From Halobacteriovoraceae bacterium (lineage in GTDB: Bacteria; Bdellovibrionota; Bacteriovoracia; Bacteriovoracales; Bacteriovoracaceae): a stretch of 40,313 nucleotides of DNA. Positions 1 to 8,502 of the stretch are shown one piece after another. The first letter of the stretch is position 1. Every line of letters begins with the position of its first letter. Where the stretch lies: positions 1 to 40,313 of the forward strand of contig PBFR01000004.1 in assembly GCA_002718735.1 (NCBI GenBank), in the 5' to 3' direction. Made by a program: the position numbers and the translations under genes. The notes under the pieces are model-generated. The model made no database searches. It saw only the letters and a list, made by a program, of their open reading frames with translations, and had not been told where the DNA came from.

Positions 1-559
1 AGGTGGCGGAAAACAAAAGGGATTGTCTTTTTTTAGGTATGAAGGAGGAGATATTAATAATTTCAGTGTGAAATCCCATCTCAAGCATTTTATCAGCTTC
101 ATCCAACACAAAGCTTTTAATATGCTTTGTTTCAATAGATTTCTCTCTCAAAAGCTTTAAAACTCTTCCAGGTGTACCCACCAATATATGTGCACCATGC
201 TCTAAAGACTTCTGTTGATGATACTTCGCACTTCCTCCGCACAAAGTAAGCACCCTTACATTCGCCATAGCTCTAGCGAGTGTTCTAACTTCTTTGGCCA
301 CTTGTTCTGCCAGCTCGCGTGTTGGACACAAAATTAATGATTGTGGTCTTAAAAGGTTAACGTCTAATGTATTGAGTATTCCAAGGCCAAAAGCAGCGGT
401 TTTTCCACTCCCTGTTTTTGCCTGTGCCAGCACATCTTTACCTTCCAGAACATGAGGTAATGCTTCCGCCTGTACGGGAGTCATGGCCTTAAAATTCAGG
501 TCTTGAAGGTTTTTAATTAATAGGGGATCCAGTTTTAGTGATGCAAATTCATTTTTCAT
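1..559 (-). CDS. dbpA: DEAD-box RNA helicase, DbpA-like, N-terminal part (runs off the left edge)
   Basis: ATP-dependent RNA helicase of the DEAD-box family; only about the first 186 residues of the RecA1 domain are in the window. Reading the minus strand from the ATG at 559 shows the family motifs in order: Q motif (MTPVQ), motif I AQAKTGSGKT, Ia PTRELAEQ, the GG pair, Ib TPGR, II DEAD, and III SAT at the edge. The run AQAKTGSGKTAAFGLG and LCPTRELA resemble DbpA, the helicase that acts on 23S rRNA helix 92 during 50S assembly. DbpA specificity lies in a C-terminal RNA-binding domain outside the window, so the subfamily is inference from N-terminal similarity. It is divergent from the secreted gene at 747. 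Confidence 0.85.
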   Translation of the reverse strand, partial: MKNEFASLKLDPLLIKNLQDLNFKAMTPVQAEALPHVLEGKDVLAQAKTGSGKTAAFGLGILNTLDVNLLRPQSLILCPTRELAEQVAKEVRTLARAMANVRVLTLCGGSAKYHQQKSLEHGAHILVGTPGRVLKLLREKSIETKHIKSFVLDEADKMLEMGFHTEIINISSFIPKKRQSLLFSAT

Positions 560-746
560 AATAAGGGGTATACTACAGTTTTTTTACATAAGCGATAAGA
601 TCGCTTTCGCGAGTATTTTGCGCTTAAAATAGGGTAATTCACAGAGTAGTTATTCTTTACCCTATAAAAAATTCACCTCAGATTGTGCACACTCCCAAGT
701 GTGGTAGAAGCACTGCACAAACAAATTACTAGAGGAGTATTTACCT

Positions 747-1160
747 ATGAAAAACCTAATTACGGCATTAGTACTTGGTTGCTCAATCACATCAAGTTTT
801 GCATTTAACGACGAAACTAAGGTTGCTTCATCAATGGTATCTACAGTAGCTTCTCCTTTTGTATCTACCGTAAACCCAATTGCCGGTGCGCTTGTTTCTT
901 CTACAAGCATCTATTGGATTGTTGATGTATTCGAACGAATGCCAAGATATGAAGGCCTAGACAATGACGCTATTGAGGTTCTTGCCGGCTCAATTGAGCT
1001 GGAAGAGTCACTGTCCTTAACAATGTTTAAAGAAGACCTGCATAACAATAAAGAGGTTCTTGAAGCTAAATTTCAAGCAAATGACATTAATCTAACAGTT
1101 GAAGAGTTAACAGACGAAGAAGTCGCTCAGCTAGCACTTTCCTCAACTATTCAAGAATAA
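747..1160 (+). CDS. Small secreted protein, paralogue A of a tandem pair
   Basis: Exported protein of unknown function, 137 residues. Residues 1-19 form a typical signal peptide (MKNLITALVLG core, cleavage after SSFA). A Ser/Ala/Val-rich hydrophobic stretch follows at about 28-60, then an acidic helical C-terminal half (GSIELEES, TVEELTDEEVAQL). It is clearly paralogous to the next gene (1181-1582): the second halves align almost without gaps, including the motifs IEVLAGSIELE and LTVEELTDEE. A GAGGAG ribosome site lies about 10 nt before the ATG. With 20 nt to the next start the two genes are probably co-transcribed and end at the hairpin at 1593. No family recognised. Confidence 0.8.
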   Translation: MKNLITALVLGCSITSSFAFNDETKVASSMVSTVASPFVSTVNPIAGALVSSTSIYWIVDVFERMPRYEGLDNDAIEVLAGSIELEESLSLTMFKEDLHNNKEVLEAKFQANDINLTVEELTDEEVAQLALSSTIQE

Positions 1161-1180
1161 TAAGCAAAGGCTTAATCAGA

Positions 1181-1582
1181 ATGAAAAAACTGTTTATCTC
1201 ATTACTTTTAACTTGCACTGTCTCTTCGAGTCTTGCAGGAGACTATGAGGAGTATGCACTTACATCTGGTGCGGTATCGCCGGTTGTCATTACAACTTTT
1301 AATCCAGTGGCAGGTGTCGTCTCTTCGTACTCCGTGTTGTATACAGCAATATTTGGTATGCAATTCTATAATTATGAAGGTCTTAGCAACGATTCGATTG
1401 AAGTTCTTGCAGGTTCGATTGAGTTGGAAGACTCTGCAGCTTTATCATTGTTTAAAGAAGATATTCTCGAAAACAAAGAAGCAATAGAAGCTGAATTTCA
1501 AGCAAACAACATTGACCTAACAGTTGAAGAATTAACTGACGAAGAAATTGCACAACTAGTACTTGCTACAAGCAACCAATAA
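1181..1582 (+). CDS. Small secreted protein, paralogue B of a tandem pair
   Basis: 133 residues, second copy of the tandem duplication with 747-1160. Signal peptide at residues 1-19 (MKKLFISLLL core, cleavage after SSLA). A hydrophobic Ala/Val/Ser segment lies at about 28-60 and an acidic helical tail carries IEVLAGSIELED and LTVEELTDEEIAQL. The C-terminal half is far better conserved between copies than the segment just after the signal peptide, which suggests that the tail is the functional part. A Rho-independent terminator follows 11 nt after the stop. Function unknown. Confidence 0.8.
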   Translation: MKKLFISLLLTCTVSSSLAGDYEEYALTSGAVSPVVITTFNPVAGVVSSYSVLYTAIFGMQFYNYEGLSNDSIEVLAGSIELEDSAALSLFKEDILENKEAIEAEFQANNIDLTVEELTDEEIAQLVLATSNQ

Positions 1583-1592
1583 AATAATTAAG

Positions 1593-1629
1593 ATAAACGC
1601 TCTCTAAAAACGGGAGCGTTTATTATATT
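1593..1629 (+). terminator. Rho-independent terminator of the 747-1582 pair
   Basis: Perfect 10-bp inverted repeat ATAAACGCTC (1593-1602) / GAGCGTTTAT (1614-1623) with an 11-nt loop, followed by an AT-rich tail. Because of the flanking A/T runs it could also act on the convergent minus-strand gene ending at 1636. Confidence 0.8.
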
Positions 1630-1635
1630 AATCTA

Positions 1636-1914
1636 TTACCCTTTTCTGTGATAACCTTCACCATCGTAGAAGTAGTCCCCGCGACTTCTTAAAATACCAT
1701 TCTTGTCGTAGAACATATCTTCCGGGGAACGATAAAAACCTTCGTAGTCATAGTAGTTTTCACCGGGAGCTCTTAGATTCCCTTGGCCATCATAAAAGTG
1801 ATCACCAGGGCCTCTATACTCTCCATTTGCATCATAGTAATGTTCTGAAGTTGAATAAATGGCGAAGGCCGAGAATGAATTCATTAGTGCCAAAACTGCC
1901 AGAAGCTTCCTCAT
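1636..1914 (-). CDS. Secreted protein made of five 14-residue Tyr-Asp repeats
   Basis: 92-residue exported protein. I start it at the ATG at 1914, with GGAG 7 nt upstream and a clean signal peptide (MRKLLAVLALMNS, cleavage near SAFA), rather than at the longer in-frame start at 1980. Almost the entire mature chain is five tandem 14-residue units: HYYDANGEYRGPGD, HFYDGQGNLRAPGE, NYYDYEGFYRSPED, MFYDKNGILRSRGD and a shorter YFYDGEGYHRKG. The consensus is aromatic-Tyr-Asp, then Gly at position 7, Arg at position 10 and an acidic end. The regular Y-D/G/R spacing suggests a solenoid or beta-hairpin repeat for cell-surface or ligand binding, loosely like MORN-type repeats, but I do not recognise the family. 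Confidence 0.75.
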   Translation of the reverse strand: MRKLLAVLALMNSFSAFAIYSTSEHYYDANGEYRGPGDHFYDGQGNLRAPGENYYDYEGFYRSPEDMFYDKNGILRSRGDYFYDGEGYHRKG

Positions 1915-2084
1915 AGTATCTCCAATTATAAAAGTACGTACAGATATCTTCTTAGCTTTCTTGAGTGAGTAAAAGTACAAGTGAAGAAAAAACCTGGAGT
2001 GTCAAAACTTTATACACGCTTGCCTACAAAGTCGCATAAAGAAGACTAAACACCTATAAGCACCGTTTAGCTACTTTCACTTAC

Positions 2085-3005
2085 TTAATACTCAATATAA
2101 GTCTGAGTTACTTTTGCATCTTTGTGGTTCAAGTAGTTTCTAACCATTAAAATGTCTTTGCTTTCAACATACATATTGGTTGCACATGCCTTTCTAAAGC
2201 TATGGGGAGTTAAGTCTGAGGGAAGGCCAGCTCTCATAAGCATTCTTTTGATAAAGGCATACATTGCACGTGAACTGACCTGAGATCCAGTCTTATTAGT
2301 AAATAAATACTCGCTCTCAACACTGGCCATACTCTTGTGACTCTCCAAAAGGTCAAAGATGGTTTCAAATTCTCGAATTTTTAGATAATGCCGCTCACCA
2401 CCTTTTCGAATAAAGCTCAAGGACTTAGTCCGCTGAGAAAAATCGCTATACCTCAAACGGCAAAGCTCTTCGAGCCTTAGACCTCCAAAATAGAGCAGAT
2501 ATGCCACAAGTCTGTCTTTAACCTTGTATAGATTCTTATCCAGTGAGTCCCAATCACGATGATTTAAGAGCTTTGTGTGCTCAATATCACTGTCTTTGAC
2601 CTTAATTGTGTGAATTTTGCTTTTTACGGGGTTTTTTCCAAATGCTTTTGAATTATCCTCATGAGACTGAATCAAATAGTCATAGAAGTTCTTAATACTA
2701 GAAAGGTGTCTTTTTTGGCTATTAACACCCAAATTTAGGGGACTTGGTGCATTTTTCACCCGTCTGTACCACAGCAATTTTCGCCAACCTTTTTGAGGTC
2801 TAAGGGAGCTGCCACTCAGGAATTCTTTATAACTCTCGATTGTCTTGGCATTTGCACGATTTAAATGTGACCCGTAGAAGTACTCATAAAAGTGAATGTA
2901 TCTCTCCAGATCACTTCGATAGTTCTTGATTGTGTGTCCTGAACGGTTTAATTTCTCACAATTTCTTAGAAACCTATCCAGCCATTTCCTGTGTTTCTTG
3001 AACAA
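2085..3005 (-). CDS. Tyrosine recombinase / phage-integrase family, XerC-like
   Basis: Site-specific DNA recombinase of 306 residues, close in size to XerC/XerD (about 298). An N-terminal SAM-like core-binding domain occupies about 1-120 and the catalytic domain about 135-306. Catalytic residues visible are R177 (GGLRLEEL), a Lys in FIRKGGE near 200, H268 and R271 (PHSFRK), H294 (NHKD) and the nucleophile Y303 (QTYIEY). The chain ends three residues after Y303. The start is a TTG at 3005 with AAAGGG 7 nt upstream; no in-frame ATG is nearby. There is no partner gene, excisionase or obvious att site, and an unidentified structured RNA is divergently placed just upstream. It could be a housekeeping Xer or an orphan element integrase; the context does not decide. 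Confidence 0.85.
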   Translation of the reverse strand: MFKKHRKWLDRFLRNCEKLNRSGHTIKNYRSDLERYIHFYEYFYGSHLNRANAKTIESYKEFLSGSSLRPQKGWRKLLWYRRVKNAPSPLNLGVNSQKRHLSSIKNFYDYLIQSHEDNSKAFGKNPVKSKIHTIKVKDSDIEHTKLLNHRDWDSLDKNLYKVKDRLVAYLLYFGGLRLEELCRLRYSDFSQRTKSLSFIRKGGERHYLKIREFETIFDLLESHKSMASVESEYLFTNKTGSQVSSRAMYAFIKRMLMRAGLPSDLTPHSFRKACATNMYVESKDILMVRNYLNHKDAKVTQTYIEY

Positions 3006-3154
3006 GGCATACCCTTTGCTTTTATTTACGATTCAATCAATTTCGACATATTTTATTTAAAAAATACCAATTTTTATTCGTATAATTTATATTATACGAA
3101 ACAAATATGCAATAAATACCTAAAAACACGTAAAATAGCTTTTACTTCGTTTTA

Positions 3155-3184
3155 CTTACAGTTTTTAGTGAAAAGAGTTAATAT
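3155..3184 (+). promoter_or_regulatory. Candidate sigma-70 promoter for the 3194-3408 RNA
   Basis: CTTACA (3155-3160), 18-nt spacer, TAATAT (3179-3184), placing the start about 7-10 nt later at ATAGGCAGC. The surrounding 3030-3190 stretch is very AT-rich and must also hold the divergent promoter of the recombinase. Call by eye only. Confidence 0.4.
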
Positions 3185-3193
3185 ACATGTATA

Positions 3194-3408
3194 GGCAGCG
3201 CATCGTTAGATGATTCTGTGAGGAGGAAGCTGCTGAAACACACATTCACCAAAAAGATAAACCTGCCACTTAAAACGTGGCGGATACAAAAGGGAAGGTC
3301 AGAAATGACCATCTAAGCAAGAAGCTTGCGACTAAGAGAATTTAATCTTAGCCCAGAGCGAATCACAGGCCGGAAAAGATCCAAATTGGATACGCCGGCC
3401 CTTTTTTT
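3194..3408 (+). ncRNA. Unidentified structured small RNA with intrinsic terminator
   Basis: No open reading frame of note, but a dense run of local hairpins: a long-range GCAGC/GCTGC stem (3195-3199/3229-3233) enclosing CATC/GATG (3201-3204/3209-3212); a 7-bp stem CTGCCAC/GTGGCGG (3263-3269/3277-3283); GGTCA/TGACC closed by a GAAA tetraloop (3297-3310); GCAAG/CTTGC (3317-3321/3325-3329); CTAAGA/TCTTAG (3332-3337/3346-3351); then a GC-rich terminator with seven Ts. A promoter-like sequence sits just upstream. No gene follows on the plus strand, so it is a free-standing transcript rather than a leader. I compared it by eye with RNase P, tmRNA, 6S, SRP, cobalamin and c-di-GMP-I RNAs and found no convincing match. 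Confidence 0.6.
3368..3408 (+). terminator. Intrinsic terminator of the structured RNA
   Basis: GGCCGG (3368-3373) pairs with CCGGCC (3395-3400). The loop contains a further ATCC/GGAT pairing, and T7 follows at 3402-3408. It is one of the strongest terminators in the window and fixes the strand of the RNA. Confidence 0.85.
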
Positions 3409-3478
3409 GTCTAAAAAGCACCGACTTTTATGCTGCTAAATTTTTGTTCTTTAACAAGTTAGCTTCTCTTTCTGATGC

Positions 3479-3772
3479 CTAATCTATTTCTATATTCAAA
3501 ATCAAGTACTCTAAGACTTCTTCCTTTGATAGGTTTGGATATTCAGTTTGAATTTGATCTACTAGTTCATTAAGTAAAGGACGACTTTCCAGTACCATGC
3601 GAAGGGATTTACCTATTTGGGCATTACCAGATTTTATCTCCTCAATCGTTATTTCACTATTACCTTCTCTATAAGATCTTACTTTAAAAAAAGGCTCTTT
3701 TTCGGAGGGTATGCTTTCAGCAAATGAAAGAATCGGTAGAAGCATTGTTAAGTAAAGAAGTAGTTTTTTCAT
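3479..3772 (-). CDS. Small secreted protein, unknown
   Basis: 97 residues with an N-terminal signal peptide (MKKLLLYLTMLLP core, cleavage near SFAE) and a short charged mature part of about 80 residues that looks mostly helical (KSLRMVLESRPLLNEL, YPNLSKEEVLEYLI). AAAGGG lies 7 nt before the ATG. It is an isolated gene facing the structured RNA, with no clear terminator after its stop. No family recognised. Size and architecture match the other small exported proteins of this window, but no shared control element is present. Confidence 0.7.
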   Translation of the reverse strand: MKKLLLYLTMLLPILSFAESIPSEKEPFFKVRSYREGNSEITIEEIKSGNAQIGKSLRMVLESRPLLNELVDQIQTEYPNLSKEEVLEYLILNIEID

Positions 3773-3899
3773 AAGAAAACCCTTTAAAATTAGATTTTTT
3801 CCCCACTAAGGAGGGTGGGGCGTTGTTAATAATATGTACTTAGTTTAGATAATTGATGCGATGCACAACAGACGGGTAGAGTTTTTTACAATTTTCACT

Positions 3900-3914
3900 G
3901 TCAAAATATTTGAC
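3900..3914. promoter_or_regulatory. Palindromic operator-like site in the 3773-4054 intergenic region
   Basis: Perfect dyad GTCAAA-ATA-TTTGAC between two minus-strand genes. The 280-bp gap otherwise holds no credible gene. The half-site has the spacing of a dimeric regulator site, but it does not match a consensus I can name, and no adjacent regulator gene is present. Confidence 0.3.
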
Positions 3915-4054
3915 GGTTCATAGGTGATAATAGTCTAAGTGGACAAATGACCCTATACTGATTAAAGAGAAAAAGCTTCGCTATAAGCTAGATGTAACCA
4001 ACTTGAAAGAAAACAATTACAGCACCAGCTTTTTGCCTTAAAAACTTAGAGGAA

Positions 4055-4795
4055 TTATTCGTTAATCATCTCATACATATCTGAAGCGCTCTCCACCTGG
4101 CGGTAGGAGACCTTCTCAACCTTCATAATGCTATGAAGCTCCTGAGATATACGCTCTATGGCGCGAGGATGCCCTGTTAGAAAGATATGAAGAAGCTTTT
4201 TACCTTCTCTAGGTTCTTCTTCATAGATCTCTTCAAGCTCTATGTTTTCTCCAAGAAAGATTTTGGAGGCAAGTCTTTTTACAGTTCCAATGGACATAAC
4301 CTCTATATGGAAGTCTTTGTGCTCACTTTCTCTCTCAATAAACTTGTGAATTGGAGCCAATAATCTCAAAACGACCAAAACCGTAATTGAGAATAGGGTG
4401 GCCACAAGGGGATAGCCTACGCCAATTGTGAAGCCAATTGCTGCAACGACCCAAATAGTGGCGGCCGTTGTGAGCCCGGTAACGTTGCCACGTCCTTGAA
4501 TAATTGCCCCAGCACCCAAGAAGCCAATCCCGCTTACAATTTGAGCGGCAACACGATTTGGATCCACTAGCCCAACAGCATTAGGGAGGTTGATAAGAGA
4601 AATTGTAGTATAAAGAGTGGCACCTATACATATCAGTATATTGGTTTTAAGGCCTGCAGCCTTCATTTTTATTTCTCTATCAAAACCTACAAGCCCACCA
4701 AGAATAAGGGCGGTAACAATTTGAATTCCGATTCCGAAGTAAATTGGCACATTGCCAAAAACTTCAATATACATTTCGCGCTGAAATACTTCCAT
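4055..4795 (-). CDS. MgtC/SapB-family inner-membrane protein
   Basis: 246-residue membrane protein. The first 150 residues carry the MgtC-family core: GGLVGFDREIKMKAAGLKT, a second helix ICIGATLYTTIS, then RVAAQIVSGIGFLGAGAII, GLTTAATIWVVAAIG and GVGYPLVATLFSITVLVVL, giving about five transmembrane segments. The last 90 residues are a soluble ACT-like regulatory domain, as in many chromosomal MgtC homologues. MgtC proteins are linked to low-Mg2+ survival and, in Salmonella, to inhibition of the F1Fo ATPase; the role here is not known. CGGAG lies 8 nt before the ATG. It appears monocistronic, divergent from aconitase, and no Mg-sensing leader was seen in the short upstream region. Confidence 0.88.
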   Translation of the reverse strand: MEVFQREMYIEVFGNVPIYFGIGIQIVTALILGGLVGFDREIKMKAAGLKTNILICIGATLYTTISLINLPNAVGLVDPNRVAAQIVSGIGFLGAGAIIQGRGNVTGLTTAATIWVVAAIGFTIGVGYPLVATLFSITVLVVLRLLAPIHKFIERESEHKDFHIEVMSIGTVKRLASKIFLGENIELEEIYEEEPREGKKLLHIFLTGHPRAIERISQELHSIMKVEKVSYRQVESASDMYEMINE

Positions 4796-4888
4796 GTTTC
4801 AATCTCCGTTTATCCTATTAATTTAAACAGTTTTTCCACCATGTTGCAATAAAGCGTTGTATTTAAAGCATTTTTATATCGTTTGAAG

Positions 4889-4917
4889 TTGAGAATGCGT
4901 CTTAAAGGGTATATTAT
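4889..4917 (+). promoter_or_regulatory. Candidate promoter of the aconitase gene
   Basis: TTGAGA (4889-4894), 17-nt spacer, TATTAT (4912-4917). Transcription would start near 4924, giving a 5' leader of about 48 nt before the ATG at 4972, which has AAGGA 7 nt upstream. Confidence 0.45.
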
Positions 4918-4971
4918 TGGCTCAATTTTTAGATCAGAACGTAACCACTATTACACATCAAAAGGACACTT

Positions 4972-7650
4972 ATGAGCGGGAATTCATTTAACTCATTGTC
5001 AGACCTTAAGGTCAACGGAAAAGACTATGCGGTATATAGTCTAAAAAAGGCCCAAGAAAATGGACTGGGCGACACTAGCAAGCTTCCAAACTCGCTTAAA
5101 GTGTTGCTTGAGAACCTTCTTAGGAATGAAAACGGCAAGACTGTTGTAAAAGACGACATTTCTGCTGTTTTAGGCTGGCTTAAAAACAAAAGCTCAGACA
5201 GAGAGATTTCATACCACCCAGCACGTGTTGTTATGCAAGACTTCACTGGTGTTCCAGCGGTAGTTGACCTTGCAGCAATGAGAGATGCGATGAAGAACTT
5301 GGGTGGAGACGCTCAAAAGATCAACCCACAGGTTCCAGTTGATCTTGTAATTGATCACTCTGTAATGGTTGATAAGTTCGGAACTCCAAGCTCTTTCAAA
5401 GAAAACGTTGAGCTTGAGTACGAAAGAAACAAAGAAAGATACCAGTTTCTAAAATGGGGACAAAAAGCTTTTGAGAACTTCCAGGTTGTTCCTCCAGGAA
5501 CTGGAATTGTTCACCAAGTAAACCTTGAATATCTAGGACAAGTTGTTTGGACTAAAGAGCAAGATGGTAAAGAGCTTGCTTACTGTGACACTTGTGTTGG
5601 TACAGACTCTCACACTACTATGATCAATGGACTTGGCGTTCTTGGCTGGGGCGTTGGTGGTATTGAAGCAGAGTCAGCAATGCTTGGACAAGCTGTTACT
5701 ATGCTTATCCCAGAAGTTGTTGGATTTAAACTAACTGGTAAAATGGCAGAAGGAACAACTGCAACTGACCTTGTTTTAACTGTTGTTCAGATGCTTAGAG
5801 AGAAGGGCGTTGTTGGTAAGTTCGTAGAGTTCTACGGTGAAGGCCTTGACAATCTAACTCTAGCCGATAGGGCAACTATCGCAAACATGGCACCTGAGTA
5901 TGGCGCTACTTGTGGATTCTTCACAATTGACGAGCAGACTATTGATTACTTAAAGTTCACTGGCCGTGATGCTGATAGAATTGCTCTTGTTGAAGCATAT
6001 GCTAAAGAGCAAGGCATGTGGAGAGATTCAAACAGCCCTGAGCCGTCATTCACTGACACTCTTGAACTTGATATGACTACTGTTGAGCCGTCTATTGCAG
6101 GCCCTAAGAGACCTCAAGACAGAATTGCTCTTTCAAATGCTGCCAAGCAATTTCACCACGACATGAAAGAAGTTTTCAAAGTAGAGGAGAAAGACGCTTC
6201 TAAAAACGTAAAGGTTGAAGGAAGAGACTTTGAGCTTACTCACGGAGATATTTGCATTGCTGCCATTACTTCTTGTACAAACACTTCAAACCCAGCTGTA
6301 CTAGTGGCCGCTGGACTTGTTGCAAAGAAAGCACTTGAAAAAGGTCTAAGCGTTAAGCCATGGGTAAAAACTTCTCTAGCTCCTGGTTCTCAAGTTGTAA
6401 CTGATTACCTTGAAAAAGCAGGACTTCAAACACACCTAAACGATCTTGGGTTTAACCTAGTTGGTTACGGTTGTACTACTTGTATTGGAAACTCTGGTCC
6501 TCTTAATCCAGAGATATCTAAGGCTATCCACGATGGAGATTTGATCTCTACTTCAGTTCTTTCTGGTAACAGAAACTTTGAAGGAAGAATTGGCCCTGAT
6601 ATTAGAGCGAACTACTTGGCGTCTCCGCCACTTGTTGTTGCTTACGCTCTTGCCGGAAACCTTAAGATTGATCTTAAAAAAGACGCTGTTGGAAAAGATA
6701 AAGATGGAAACGATGTATTCCTTAAAGACATCTGGCCTACAAGCGAAGAAATTCAAAAGACTATCCAGTCTTGTCTAGATGAAGAGATGTTTAAATCTCG
6801 TTACTCTGATGTGTTTAAAGGTACTGAAGAGTGGCAAAACGTTGCTGCTACTGAATCTCAAACTTATGATTGGGACTCTAACTCTACTTATGTTCAAAAC
6901 CCTCCATACTTTGAAGGTATGACTATGGATTTGGATAAGAAAGAAGACATTGTTGACGCTAGACCACTTCTAATTCTTGGCGACTCAACTACTACTGACC
7001 ACATCTCTCCAGCGGGAGCGGTTAAGCCTGACTCTCCAGCAGGTGAGTACCTTCAAGCTCACGGAGTTAAGATCCAAGACTTTAACTCTTACGGGTCTCG
7101 TCGTGGTAACCACGAAGTAATGATGAGAGGAACATTTGCAAACATTAGAATTAAAAACCTAATGCTTGATGGTGTTGAAGGTGGATACACTAAGCACATT
7201 CCTACTGGAAAACAAATGGCAGTATACGACGCTGCAATGAAGTACAAAGAAGAAGGAACTCAACTAGTAGTTGTGGGTGGCAAAGAATACGGAACAGGCT
7301 CATCTAGAGACTGGGCCGCAAAGGGTACAATCCTTCTAGGTGTAAAAGCTGTAATCGTTGAATCCTTTGAAAGAATCCACAGATCCAACCTCATTGGAAT
7401 GGGTGTTCTTCCTCTTCAGTTTAAGGACACTAATCGCGAGAAATTAGCTCTTACAGGAGAAGAAACTTTCACAATCAAGGGTGTTGACTCAATTCAGCCT
7501 AAGCAGGACGTTGAAGTAGTAATCACAAGAGCTGACGGATCTAGCGAGTCAGTAAGTGCTGTTTGCAGAATTGATACAAAAGATGAGCTTGATTACTTCA
7601 AAAATGGTGGAATCTTGCACAATGTTTTGAGATACTTAAACGAGAAATAA
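4972..7650 (+). CDS. acnA: Aconitate hydratase A
   Basis: Cytoplasmic [4Fe-4S] enzyme of the TCA cycle that interconverts citrate and isocitrate through cis-aconitate. At 892 residues it is full length and almost the size of E. coli AcnA (891). The three cluster-ligand cysteines are present at C435 (TSCTNTSNP), C501 and C504 ([11 protein letters not shown]), the same numbering as in E. coli. Other family blocks include [61 protein letters not shown] and [19 protein letters not shown]. Codon use is strongly biased, suggesting high expression. It has its own promoter and terminator, so it is monocistronic. IRP1-like AcnA proteins can bind RNA when the cluster is lost; nothing here tests that. 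Confidence 0.98.
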   Translation: MSGNSFNSLSDLKVNGKDYAVYSLKKAQENGLGDTSKLPNSLKVLLENLLRNENGKTVVKDDISAVLGWLKNKSSDREISYHPARVVMQDFTGVPAVVDLAAMRDAMKNLGGDAQKINPQVPVDLVIDHSVMVDKFGTPSSFKENVELEYERNKERYQFLKWGQKAFENFQVVPPGTGIVHQVNLEYLGQVVWTKEQDGKELAYCDTCVGTDSHTTMINGLGVLGWGVGGIEAESAMLGQAVTMLIPEVVGFKLTGKMAEGTTATDLVLTVVQMLREKGVVGKFVEFYGEGLDNLTLADRATIANMAPEYGATCGFFTIDEQTIDYLKFTGRDADRIALVEAYAKEQGMWRDSNSPEPSFTDTLELDMTTVEPSIAGPKRPQDRIALSNAAKQFHHDMKEVFKVEEKDASKNVKVEGRDFELTHGDICIAAITSCTNTSNPAVLVAAGLVAKKALEKGLSVKPWVKTSLAPGSQVVTDYLEKAGLQTHLNDLGFNLVGYGCTTCIGNSGPLNPEISKAIHDGDLISTSVLSGNRNFEGRIGPDIRANYLASPPLVVAYALAGNLKIDLKKDAVGKDKDGNDVFLKDIWPTSEEIQKTIQSCLDEEMFKSRYSDVFKGTEEWQNVAATESQTYDWDSNSTYVQNPPYFEGMTMDLDKKEDIVDARPLLILGDSTTTDHISPAGAVKPDSPAGEYLQAHGVKIQDFNSYGSRRGNHEVMMRGTFANIRIKNLMLDGVEGGYTKHIPTGKQMAVYDAAMKYKEEGTQLVVVGGKEYGTGSSRDWAAKGTILLGVKAVIVESFERIHRSNLIGMGVLPLQFKDTNREKLALTGEETFTIKGVDSIQPKQDVEVVITRADGSSESVSAVCRIDTKDELDYFKNGGILHNVLRYLNEK

Positions 7651-7663
7651 TATACTCAAACAA

Positions 7664-7690
7664 AAAGGGGAGTGTGAGCTCCCCTTTCTA
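7664..7690 (+). terminator. Rho-independent terminator after acnA
   Basis: AAAGGGGAG (7664-7672) pairs perfectly with CTCCCCTTT (7679-7687). It lies 13 nt after the aconitase stop and only about 20 nt before the next start. Confidence 0.85.
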
Positions 7691-7708
7691 TTCTAAATGG
7701 AAGTTAGC

Positions 7709-8125
7709 ATGGCAAAAGCAAGCGACAGCGATTATCTTAAGTTTAAAGGCCAGTACCCTAAGAGTTCAAAGATCTTCACGGCAATGTTCATTGATCTAAT
7801 TGTTGTAAACATTATCGCAGTCATTGTTCTAAAAATTTATGGAATGATTCTTTCTGGTGTTTTGGATCGCTTCACCTACGGATACGTTGGATTTGCAATT
7901 TATCTGGTTTGTCTTCTATACGTTCCAATTCTAAGTGCCAAATCTCAAACTGTTGGCCAAAGGTTTACCCACATAAAAATTAGAGATGTAATGACAGGTG
8001 GAAATCTCTCCATCACCACTGCAATATCCAGGTGGCTTATGTCAGTAATCTCTCCATTTGGCTACAACCACAAGAAAGTTCCTTGGTTTGATCGTAAGTT
8101 CAATACGGTACTTCTTAAAGCTTAA
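7709..8125 (+). CDS. RDD-family membrane protein
   Basis: 138-residue membrane protein. I prefer the ATG at 7709, with GGAAG 6 nt upstream, over the in-frame ATG at 7697, whose upstream sequence is the aconitase terminator. Hydrophobic segments lie at about residues 24-45 and 58-78. RDD features are the AMFIDLIVVNII helix with the Asp (the leading Arg of the RDD signature is not obvious), the TVGQRFTHIKIRD turn and the terminal PWFDRKFNTVLL. RDD proteins are small integral membrane proteins, some of them linked to ion transport; the function here is unknown. It follows acnA without sharing its transcript. Confidence 0.7.
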   Translation: MAKASDSDYLKFKGQYPKSSKIFTAMFIDLIVVNIIAVIVLKIYGMILSGVLDRFTYGYVGFAIYLVCLLYVPILSAKSQTVGQRFTHIKIRDVMTGGNLSITTAISRWLMSVISPFGYNHKKVPWFDRKFNTVLLKA

Positions 8126-8502
8126 GTAATTTAAGACATTTCACTTTGTCATTCTCCAGGGTGGAATTTATGGCCTATGCTGATTTTAACTTGATGGAAA
8201 TGGCCGTAGCGCAAGACTGTTAATGAATCCTGGTCTTATCCAGGCAGGTTATAGCGTTACAATAATTCCTCCAATTTATAGGGCCTAATCACAAAGGCAA
8301 TAACGTGGTTTCAAAGACTTCTTGTCGTGCATGCTTTATGAGTCTGAGAAGGATGTCTTAATATTGCTAGAGTGGACGTAAGGGGTCATTTTTTTAGGTA
8401 ATTTCCCACTTTGACGGGGGTGAAGCCCTAAGGGCAACAAATTCACTCAAGAATTTTCTGGAGTCTTCCGACGAGGTCTTAACATCTAAAAAAGGACTAT
8501 AA
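8126..8502. other. 376-bp stretch without a convincing gene
   Basis: Contains only short open frames; the best is a 17-codon frame from 8170. It has small inverted repeats, such as CCTGG/CCAGG near 8229-8244 and GCCCTAAGGGC near 8426. No clear terminator for the RDD gene and no element shared with the 34-40 kb array. It must include the promoter of the gene at 8503. Confidence 0.5.

Noticed and set aside
591..605. AGCGAT/ATCGCT hairpin between the helicase and the 747 gene as a terminator
   Set aside because: Both flanking genes diverge from this point, so no transcript would end here.
3194..3408. RNA as RNase P, cobalamin riboswitch or c-di-GMP-I riboswitch
   Set aside because: Fragments such as ATAAACCTGCC and AAAAGGGAA are reminiscent, but the conserved cores are absent, the length is wrong for RNase P and there is no downstream gene for a riboswitch.
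7697..7708. Longer start for the RDD protein
   Set aside because: The sequence before the ATG at 7697 is the aconitase terminator, and the ribosome site fits the ATG at 7709.
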